A stretch of DNA of 5,685 nucleotides. Origin: an uncultured Methylococcaceae bacterium. GTDB taxonomy: Bacteria > Pseudomonadota > Gammaproteobacteria > Methylococcales > Methylomonadaceae. The stretch's first letter is position 1, and every line of letters starts with the position of its first letter. The stretch covers positions 1 to 5,685 of the forward strand of contig CAIMDR010000662.1 in assembly GCA_903839795.1 (NCBI GenBank). Reading direction: 5' to 3'. The notes below the pieces were generated by a model. The model was not told the DNA's origin, ran no database searches, and saw only the letters and a program-made list of their open reading frames with translations. This document shows, in pieces, positions 1-5,685 of the stretch. Both the position numbers and the translations under genes were made by a program.

Positions 1-1445
1 TCTTCAAGCTTATCCCAGCACTTGGCTTTTTTTTGTAAAACGATGCCCTGTTCAAATTGTTTTTCAATAACTTTAGGATCAAAGGTTTTTAACAAGTCGG
101 TTAATGACGCTTGAATACCTGCCTGCATGGCTAATTGGTGATTCATGATGTCGGTAAAACTTTCTTCAATAGCTGCACTTGAACCTAGAAATCCCTCTGT
201 TTTATTATCAAGTAATTGTCGCAACACATCATCAGTGGATACGGTAAATTTTAAGGGGTTATTATTAGTGGCGCTTATCACCGTCATATTGACGCGACAC
301 AAGCTTTTAAACTCCGCTCTGCTTCTTAATACGGCAACCGTTCCATCAATCAGTTTTCTAAATATCTGACCTATTCTGTGCAGGGTTTCTTTTTGTCCCT
401 CAGGCTCAATGGGGTTAAGTGCTATACCCGCACCATGTAAAAACTCGCTAAACAAAACGCTATCCGTCAAGCCATTGGGTGTATTTTCAAGACGGGATTC
501 GGTTATTGGAAGGGCTTCATTGTTGACGATATTAACTTTATGTCGGCTGTCGTTTTCAGGGTTTGTTGCAACCTGTATCGGCTCACTGACGGGATTACAA
601 ACGGTCACAACAGCGACTGACTCTTTAGGCTCTTCATTATTTTGCTTAAGAAAATCATCTATTGGATCGGCTTGACCCATTTCACTAATAGCCGCACCTA
701 AAAAAGCGTCAAAATCATCATCAGGCGTTGGTTTATTAACAGATTGAAACGGTTGAGGTTCGGGCTGGACTTCCACATTAGCCTCTGAAAAAAAGTCATC
801 AAAACTAAAGTTGTCTGGCACTTCTTCGATAAAGGGCGTTGGCAGGATGCCGGGGGCTTGATAACTATCTGAAAGCGGTGATTGGTTGCCTTTTAAGCCG
901 CTTTCAAAAGCATCAGAATTTGAGTTGGTTGTTTTTTCCACCCACTCGTCAATGCCTGAAAAATTCCCCTCCATTAAACTATTGGTACCTGCGTCTTCCC
1001 AATTGGGCAGATAATCAACTTCAGTTGCCGCTACCGTAATAAAGGGTTCAGGGTCATCGGGAAAAAGGAAATCATCAAATGTTTCCTTGGACGCCGCGAT
1101 AAAAGGAAAGCTCTCTATTACCGGCTCATCGGTAATAACAATACCCAGTTCATACTCGCCAATTTTTAAGCGTGTTTGGTTATGAATGCGTTGCGTTGCA
1201 TTAATTAAAGGCGTGGGTTGATCATTGATAAAGATGCCACTCAAACTACTATCAGACAGGTAATAACAGCCGTTTTCATAACTGATACTGGCATGATGTC
1301 GTGACACGAATTTTTCGGTATCCGGCAACACTAACGTATTATCTTCAGACCGGCCAATGCTGCCACCCTCCATACCAATAGCTACCGACGTTATTTCAGT
1401 AATGGGCTGGTTTTTAAATGACAATACTTTTAATGTTAAGCTCAT
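1..1445 (-). CDS. tagH: Type VI secretion-associated FHA domain protein (TagH/Fha family), 3' end cut by window edge
   Basis: Reading from ATG at 1445 gives 481 codons without a stop, running off the left edge; I translated every codon and found no frameshift. Residues 1-95 form an FHA domain: G31-R32, then the VSRHHA stretch at 47-52 (S48, H51), then SLSGIFIN at 67-74. There is no signal peptide, so it is cytoplasmic. Residues about 95-325 are a low-complexity acidic, Pro/Asn/Ser-rich linker. Residues about 330-481 match the C-terminal domain typical of type VI FHA proteins: FLHGAGI at 335-341, a helix ending LRSRAEFK, and NNNPLKF at 394-400. Family members read threonine phosphorylation by the PpkA-type kinase and trigger assembly of the secretion machine. 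The FHA Asn that usually contacts phosphothreonine is Ser69 here. The start is the only ATG available in frame, but its ribosome site is weak. By family comparison only a few dozen residues should be missing. The family call is confident; the kinase link is family knowledge. Confidence 0.88.
   Translation of the reverse strand, partial: MSLTLKVLSFKNQPITEITSVAIGMEGGSIGRSEDNTLVLPDTEKFVSRHHASISYENGCYYLSDSSLSGIFINDQPTPLINATQRIHNQTRLKIGEYELGIVITDEPVIESFPFIAASKETFDDFLFPDDPEPFITVAATEVDYLPNWEDAGTNSLMEGNFSGIDEWVEKTTNSNSDAFESGLKGNQSPLSDSYQAPGILPTPFIEEVPDNFSFDDFFSEANVEVQPEPQPFQSVNKPTPDDDFDAFLGAAISEMGQADPIDDFLKQNNEEPKESVAVVTVCNPVSEPIQVATNPENDSRHKVNIVNNEALPITESRLENTPNGLTDSVLFSEFLHGAGIALNPIEPEGQKETLHRIGQIFRKLIDGTVAVLRSRAEFKSLCRVNMTVISATNNNPLKFTVSTDDVLRQLLDNKTEGFLGSSAAIEESFTDIMNHQLAMQAGIQASLTDLLKTFDPKVIEKQFEQGIVLQKKAKCWDKLE
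648..1079 (-). other. Repeated acidic-aromatic short motif in the tagH linker
   Basis: Within the disordered linker of the FHA protein the pattern hydrophobic-Asp-x-Phe/Trp-hydrophobic recurs five times: FDDFL (residues 123-127), IDEWV (165-169), FDDFF (215-219), FDAFL (245-249) and IDDFL (262-266). The DNA of the copies differs at many positions, so this is conservation at protein level, not a recent DNA repeat. It resembles a multivalent docking motif; the partner is unknown. Confidence 0.5.
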
Positions 1446-1487
1446 ATCAAATTTCGCTGCTTTAAAATAGCTAATATTGCATATAAA
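1446..1487 (-). other. Gap between CHAT gene and tagH, without terminator
   Basis: The 42 bases between the CHAT stop and the tagH ATG are AT-rich. I find no GC-rich stem followed by a T-run in the direction of transcription and no convincing -35/-10 pair. There is also no purine-rich Shine-Dalgarno core before the tagH start (the nearest bases read gcgaaatttgat). Read-through from the upstream genes into tagH is therefore likely, with poor or non-canonical translation initiation. Confidence 0.5.
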
Positions 1488-3818
1488 TTACCAATTGCCA
1501 ACCATTATAAAAGGGGACCAATAATGCGGGTGTTTTAATTCATCCTTGGTAAGCAAAAACAGTTGTGCCTGCCTTAACGCCTGTGCCTTTGAGAACTTGG
1601 TTAAATTAGAATAAAAAACATCCATAAATTTAGCGGTTGCGACATCATCAACTGACCACAAGGTTCCAATAGCACTCAGCGCATTTGTTTTAATCGCCAT
1701 TCCACTAAAGCCCAGCAATGCCCTATCATCACCGGCGGCAGTCTGACAGGCGCTAAGCGTTAATAAATCAATGGGGTTCTTTTTAATTTTGTCGCTACTC
1801 AGTAAAGACTGAAAATCGCCCAGCTTAAGCATGTGGTCATAAGTCATGACAAAACTGTCATCGGCACTTTTACCAAAATATCCGTGTGAAGCAATATGAA
1901 TAATTGAATACTCGCCGCTTCCTACTGACTCCTTAAATCCTCCATAGGTAAATGACTGATTTAACATCGTCGTATTTTCAATATCTTTCTGTAACGATTT
2001 AACCTCATCGTTAACCCCTGGCAGGCTTAAGTTTTTAATTAAATCATTACGTGCAGTCTGATCCGTTATAGCCCCGGCTTGAACGGGTTCTGCGGAGTCA
2101 TCTGCCTTAATTAAGCCACGCTCACCCAGTCCACCCTTAATCGAGCTATGTAATAATTCATCAATCGATGCACCATCCGGCTTGCTGAGAGCGGCAATTA
2201 ACGCACGCGGCTTTTTGTCCGTATTCATTGCGGAATTTTTTAGACTTAAACCCGGCAAAGTGACAATGGCGTAATCTTCAATTACAAATTTTTTGCCCTT
2301 TAATAAAGCCGAAAAAGGCACTTGGCGTAAAGGGCCATCCGGTACAAAAATAAGCGTATTAATACCTTTTTCTTTTAACGAACCCTCGTAAGATTTAAGT
2401 AACCAGTCATAAAGTTTACGCGACGCTTTACGGTAATTTCCTTCACCCTGACGTAAAAACTGTGCCATTTCTATCGTCGTGTCAACCACATCCCTAGAGG
2501 ATGCCGCTATGGTTTTTTGCTCAAATTGCGTATTAGAGGCGTCTCTAAATAACAACTCAATGCGATCCGGTAAAATAACCGGATAAATAATACCGACACC
2601 CGATAATTGGGCATCTTTTAAATTTGTTGCCGCACCTTCATCAATTAAGCAACGATCTTTAAAAAACTCTTCAAGTTCGGTTTGCTTAATGGTTTCCATC
2701 GAATCAATGGCTTCAAGTATCAATTTTTGTTTGGCTTCGTTTCCTGGGGTCTTGGCTGCTTGCAACAAAAGCACATCCGCCAAACCGCGATAAATTGGCT
2801 CAATAATCTCCTTAATAGAAGAACGGCCATTGTGCAAAGTAATCGGTAAGCCATAACGAATATCCGTCAAGTGCTTAATGGCTCGTCTGTAAGCTGTCAA
2901 AGCGGCTTCTGAATCTCCATTGATTTGCAATAATTTCGCACTTTGCGTTTCCCATTGCATTGATAAATCAGTTGCATTAACTTGTTGTGCATCAGTAATG
3001 GCCTTATCCAACCACACTAAAGCATCCTGATTACGCTTTTGTTGTGCATACAACCGGGCCAGATAACCCTCGGCTTGTGAACGAAGTCTGACTTGACTGT
3101 TGGCATCGGCCAATAAATAGGCGTTATTAAGTGTTTGATAGGTATTTTTAAGTAACTGTTGTTTTTCTGGTGCCGTTACATCATCAGGGTCAATAGCCAA
3201 TAATTGTTCACTTATATTCAGCAATAATGTGATTTTAAGTGTTGGGTTATTAAGCGTTAACACCTCAATCGTGATATCTTCCAGCCGCTTTAAACGCTTG
3301 ACCGCTTCTACTTCCAACCCGGCTTGATTAACACGAATACCGGCTATTAAATCGTTATTTTGGGCTAACCGGGCATTTTTTAAAGCACGATCAAAATTTG
3401 CAGCGGCTTTCTCAGGCAGTTGTAACGACACAGACAACATGCCTAAATAATCTTCAATAAGCGCTGCCAATCCAGGTGAATTAAGCGATTGGGTTAAGGC
3501 ATCGCTTTGTTCCAGCAATGATTGCGCCTTGCTATTTTCTCTGTCCAGGTAATAGTTATAGCCCAATGCGGCACCTGCCATCGCTTGCATCAAGCGGTCA
3601 CCTTTTTGTTCAGCTTGAGCCAACACCGACTCAAACTCATTGGCGGCCAAGTTATAACTACCCTGGTCACGGTAGCTTTCGCCCAGCGCCAGTTTATTCT
3701 TAAGATCATCCGCTGGTTCAGAATCGTTGAGGGTTATCGCTTCGGGGTTTGCAGCCATTACGGGCGCTGAGCTTAACGTAAAAAAAACAAGCATTGCCAC
3801 TGGTAATAATTTTTCCAT
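1488..3818 (-). CDS. Exported TPR-CHAT domain protein (putative caspase-like cysteine peptidase)
   Basis: 776 residues. Residues 1-22 look like a Sec signal peptide (Lys3, hydrophobic core, then Ser/Ala/Pro, with cleavage near VMA22-A23), placing the mature protein in the periplasm or outside. Residues about 40-320 are amphipathic helix pairs of the tetratricopeptide type, clearest at 44-75, 245-277 and 288-317. Residues about 400-776 form a CHAT domain: the VPDGPLRQVPFSALL strand-turn at 492-506, the catalytic-type His645 in HIASHG, the catalytic-type Cys691 in LSACQTA, GTLWSVDD at 718-725, and a terminal HYWSPFIMVGNW. The His-Cys dyad is intact, so an active peptidase is expected; the substrate is unknown. 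The TPRs probably bind a partner or substrate. About 50 polar residues (548-598) between two core elements look like a loop or processing segment. The start lies 14 bases after the transporter stop, with an AGGAAA site, so the two are co-expressed. An alternative is a structural CHAT protein without peptidase activity, but the intact dyad argues against it. Confidence 0.9.
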   Translation of the reverse strand: MEKLLPVAMLVFFTLSSAPVMAANPEAITLNDSEPADDLKNKLALGESYRDQGSYNLAANEFESVLAQAEQKGDRLMQAMAGAALGYNYYLDRENSKAQSLLEQSDALTQSLNSPGLAALIEDYLGMLSVSLQLPEKAAANFDRALKNARLAQNNDLIAGIRVNQAGLEVEAVKRLKRLEDITIEVLTLNNPTLKITLLLNISEQLLAIDPDDVTAPEKQQLLKNTYQTLNNAYLLADANSQVRLRSQAEGYLARLYAQQKRNQDALVWLDKAITDAQQVNATDLSMQWETQSAKLLQINGDSEAALTAYRRAIKHLTDIRYGLPITLHNGRSSIKEIIEPIYRGLADVLLLQAAKTPGNEAKQKLILEAIDSMETIKQTELEEFFKDRCLIDEGAATNLKDAQLSGVGIIYPVILPDRIELLFRDASNTQFEQKTIAASSRDVVDTTIEMAQFLRQGEGNYRKASRKLYDWLLKSYEGSLKEKGINTLIFVPDGPLRQVPFSALLKGKKFVIEDYAIVTLPGLSLKNSAMNTDKKPRALIAALSKPDGASIDELLHSSIKGGLGERGLIKADDSAEPVQAGAITDQTARNDLIKNLSLPGVNDEVKSLQKDIENTTMLNQSFTYGGFKESVGSGEYSIIHIASHGYFGKSADDSFVMTYDHMLKLGDFQSLLSSDKIKKNPIDLLTLSACQTAAGDDRALLGFSGMAIKTNALSAIGTLWSVDDVATAKFMDVFYSNLTKFSKAQALRQAQLFLLTKDELKHPHYWSPFIMVGNW

Positions 3819-3823
3819 GATCG

Positions 3824-3829
3824 TTTCCT
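3824..3829 (-). promoter_or_regulatory. Ribosome binding site of the CHAT gene
   Basis: On the minus strand AGGAAA lies five bases before the ATG at 3818 (seven from the AGGA core), within the 14-base gap after the transporter TAA. It supports the chosen start and short-range translational coupling of the two genes. Confidence 0.7.
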
Positions 3830-3832
3830 AAA

Positions 3833-5551
3833 TTAGAACGCTAAAAAGCTCACCTTAAAATGTATGCCATCGTCTTGAATATTACTCCCGCCAGCAAGTG
3901 GCTTATGACCCGAGATATCATGGGCATAGTAAAATTCGGTATTAACATGATTGTAATGCCAATTAAAACCCAGTCCTACTGAATTCAGATAATCTTTAGA
4001 GGGGTTGGAAACATCTAAAGTTGGATTATTCCAGGCACCGCCATAATCCATAAAAGGAACTAAAAACAGACTATGTTTAGCGGACGGTTCACCGCCAAAC
4101 AGGGGGTAATGAAGTTCCAGGCTGCTATTAAAGCCGTTATCTCTTACATAATAATTTTCACGATACCCACGAACGGTATAAACACCGCCCACAGAAAAAC
4201 GCTCCATGGGCAACAAAGGATTAGCGGCTACTTGGACAGCGCCTTTTAACATAAAATGTAAGCCATTATCCATCAAACGATGCTGGTATTGTGATTGTCC
4301 CAACCAGCTAAAAAACTCGCCACTCGGTCTATTATTACTTTGAATGGTTGCGCCCAAGGCATTAACGCCTTTATTAAACGTCGAACGCATGACAAATGCA
4401 TTATTGGCACCCTGCTGGGTATATTGTTGCCAAAGACGAACCACCGTATCTTGTGTCGTACCCACACCAAAAGGCAAGCCTTCGGTAAAAGCATAAGGTA
4501 CGCCCAGTAATGTTGAATGGCTTTCCCTTACGGCAAAGTTAAGGCCGGCCGTTAAATTAATACCCAAACTACGATAGATAGGCTGACTCAAACCCCCTTC
4601 GTAAGCAATACTATTTGATTTTATAGCCAACAGATTAGTAGGAGATTCTATAAGCGACGAGTTGGTGTTACTGTAACGAAAAGTAGCATGGGTATCATAA
4701 GCATTCAGCGGTATCTCGACCCCCGTATTAACACCCAATGCCCCCCCGGTCGCCATAAATTCAGCATCAAGATGTTCACCAAATCCCGAAAGATTGTCCA
4801 CCCAGCCACCGATGCTCCCGGTATAACCGCCGACTAAGGGTGTCGTATAATCATCGGCGTTTGCATACAATTGATAAGGGCGTGCTCTTTTAACGTTAAC
4901 CGTTAAAATACTTTCGCCCGGATGAGTGCCCGGCAAAAGACTACCGTTTAATTGCTCGATTAAACGGTCTCTTAGTAAAAGCTGATATTTTTCCTGTAAT
5001 TTTTTTAAATTAAGCGGCGAACCGGCACCTACCAATAAGCGTTCACGAAGATAATCATCCCGCAACCGACCCATGCCTTCCAGACGAACTTCAGTCAAGT
5101 TGCCTTCAACCACCTTAATTTTTAGTGAACCACCGGCACTTGATTGACTCGGAATAACGGCGCCCGAATTAATATAGCCTGCGTCAACATAGGCGGCGGT
5201 AATACGGGTACGTAATTCTTCCAGATCGCGGACTGTTAACGGACGATTTAAAAACGGTAAGGTAATTTTTTGCAGCTCATCGTCGCTAACAACCGTGTTC
5301 CCCGTAAATTCAACCTTTTTTAGTAACAACCGCCCTTCGTTTGGTAATGGCTTTGCTAGTGGGGCGGGCGGTAAAGTCAACGAATCTTTAGGTTGACGCA
5401 TCCTAAACTCAGGCGTATCCAACTGCATTTCACTGGGTCGTGTCGGATCGTTAATAATCGGTATATTCAGCGCATGCACTGCTTGCGTTGTTATAAAAAA
5501 TCCTGCCAAAACGGTTAGCAACCCCACCGACAACGATGATAATTCCGACAT
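3833..5551 (-). CDS. TpsB-type outer-membrane transporter of two-partner secretion (ShlB/FhaC/HecB family)
   Basis: 572 residues, the usual full length for the family. Residues 1-27 are a signal peptide (hydrophobic core at 8-23, cleavage near VHA27-L28). A Pro-rich stretch at 31-72 precedes two POTRA domains. The first (about 76-149) includes LKKVEFTGNTVVSDDEL, the YVDAGYINSGAVIP strand-helix turn and IKVVEG; the second spans about 152-222. Residues from about 225 form the 16-strand beta-barrel, with alternating aromatic strands and the hallmark loop-6 motif VRGY at 460-463, preceded by RFSVGG and followed by a GFNSSLELHYP strand. The protein ends in a beta-strand with terminal Phe, the usual signal for the BAM machinery. 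In this family the POTRA domains capture the TPS domain of an unfolded TpsA exoprotein in the periplasm and the barrel exports it. No TpsA gene is present in the window, so the cargo is unknown: adhesin, haemolysin or contact-dependent toxin are all possible. It is first in the apparent operon, with its own strong ribosome site. Confidence 0.95.
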   Translation of the reverse strand: MSELSSLSVGLLTVLAGFFITTQAVHALNIPIINDPTRPSEMQLDTPEFRMRQPKDSLTLPPAPLAKPLPNEGRLLLKKVEFTGNTVVSDDELQKITLPFLNRPLTVRDLEELRTRITAAYVDAGYINSGAVIPSQSSAGGSLKIKVVEGNLTEVRLEGMGRLRDDYLRERLLVGAGSPLNLKKLQEKYQLLLRDRLIEQLNGSLLPGTHPGESILTVNVKRARPYQLYANADDYTTPLVGGYTGSIGGWVDNLSGFGEHLDAEFMATGGALGVNTGVEIPLNAYDTHATFRYSNTNSSLIESPTNLLAIKSNSIAYEGGLSQPIYRSLGINLTAGLNFAVRESHSTLLGVPYAFTEGLPFGVGTTQDTVVRLWQQYTQQGANNAFVMRSTFNKGVNALGATIQSNNRPSGEFFSWLGQSQYQHRLMDNGLHFMLKGAVQVAANPLLPMERFSVGGVYTVRGYRENYYVRDNGFNSSLELHYPLFGGEPSAKHSLFLVPFMDYGGAWNNPTLDVSNPSKDYLNSVGLGFNWHYNHVNTEFYYAHDISGHKPLAGGSNIQDDGIHFKVSFLAF

Positions 5552-5557
5552 TCCGCA

Positions 5558-5563
5558 CCCCCT
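5558..5563 (-). promoter_or_regulatory. Ribosome binding site of the TpsB gene
   Basis: AGGGGG on the minus strand, six bases before the ATG at 5551, is a good Shine-Dalgarno match. It decides the start, which also gives a proper signal peptide directly at the N-terminus. Confidence 0.75.
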
Positions 5564-5566
5564 ATT

Positions 5567-5578
5567 TACAATATTGTA
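5567..5578. repeat. Perfect 12-bp palindrome, possible operator
   Basis: TACAATATTGTA reads identically on both strands. It sits between the proposed -10 box and the ribosome site of the TpsB gene, where a dimeric repressor would block initiation or early elongation. All but two of its base pairs are A-T, so chance is a real alternative. Confidence 0.4.
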
Positions 5579-5606
5579 TTATTTTTATTGCTATATTTTT
5601 CAACAA
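5578..5606 (-). promoter_or_regulatory. Candidate sigma70-type promoter for the operon
   Basis: On the minus strand TTGTTG (5601-5606) is followed after 17 bases by AATAAT (5578-5583), each close to consensus and with optimal spacing. An overlapping alternative is TTGAAA with TACAAT at a spacing of 19. The DNA is AT-rich, so false matches are easy. The position, just upstream of the first gene of a tight gene string, supports it. Confidence 0.4.
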
Positions 5607-5685
5607 GTTAATGTTTTTCTCTATTTTATGCTTACTGCTGTGTTTTCATATTTCAGCTTAATATTGACTGAGAATAGATGATAAA
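5584..5685. other. AT-rich upstream region without a recognisable gene
   Basis: Apart from the -35 box already listed, this stretch shows no supported coding frame, no hairpin terminator and no RNA gene. A TTGACT hexamer on the plus strand (5664-5669) could be the -35 of a divergent gene whose -10 would fall past the right edge. The tail of an upstream minus-strand gene ending around 5653-5655 (TGA) also cannot be excluded. Confidence 0.3.

Noticed and set aside
145..1039. Plus-strand open frames at 145-369, 409-675 and 839-1039
   Set aside because: All lie antisense to the continuous TagH reading frame, whose protein has recognisable domains; the plus-strand translations show no family features.
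1..1445. TagH region as a pseudogene or an intergenic stretch
   Set aside because: Codon-by-codon translation gives 481 uninterrupted codons with both terminal domains recognisable; the missing stop is only due to the window edge.
3518..3770. Two overlapping plus-strand open frames
   Set aside because: Antisense to the N-terminal TPR part of the CHAT gene, overlapping each other in different frames, no supported start site or protein features.
1488..3818. CHAT protein as a CRISPR-associated TPR-CHAT (type III-E) peptidase
   Set aside because: The protein has a Sec signal peptide, its neighbours are secretion genes, and no Cas gene or CRISPR array is visible.
3819..3832. Possible terminator between transporter and CHAT gene
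   Set aside because: The gap is only 14 bases, carries the ribosome site and has no hairpin.
4273..4510. Short open frames on both strands inside the transporter gene
   Set aside because: They overlap the beta-barrel coding region in other frames and look like by-products of its composition.

Overview
The window is AT-rich DNA, probably from a gammaproteobacterium. It carries three genes, all on the minus strand and packed like an operon. Reading in the direction of transcription (right to left) they are: (1) a complete outer-membrane TpsB/ShlB-FhaC-type transporter (3833-5551); (2) a complete exported TPR-CHAT protein, a putative caspase-like cysteine peptidase (1488-3818); (3) the first 481 codons of a type VI secretion-associated FHA protein of the TagH/Fha type (1-1445), which runs off the left edge. 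The gaps are 14 and 42 bases, with no terminator-like hairpin in either. The third gene has no stop codon inside the window, but its frame is continuous and clearly coding.

Layout: 5552-5685 is the only sizeable non-coding stretch. It holds a good Shine-Dalgarno site for the transporter, a plausible sigma70-type promoter and a perfect 12-bp palindrome between the two. No RNA gene, insertion sequence, CRISPR array or integration site was seen.

How the genes may work together: TpsB transporters pass a large beta-helical TpsA exoprotein through the outer membrane after Sec export. A Sec-exported CHAT protein in the same transcript, starting 14 bases after the transporter stop, suggests a periplasmic or surface peptidase acting on the same exoprotein or on its release. 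No TpsA gene lies in the window. The third gene belongs to a different machine: TagH/Fha proteins are cytoplasmic phosphothreonine readers that control type VI secretion assembly. Its position behind a two-partner secretion/CHAT pair is the most unusual aspect of the window. It could be a real functional link or simply the junction of two adjacent clusters.

Organism: Gram-negative (outer-membrane barrel, type VI secretion component). The low GC and TPS-CHAT pairing would fit a gammaproteobacterium such as a methanotroph or a sulfur oxidiser, but the genus cannot be fixed from this sequence.
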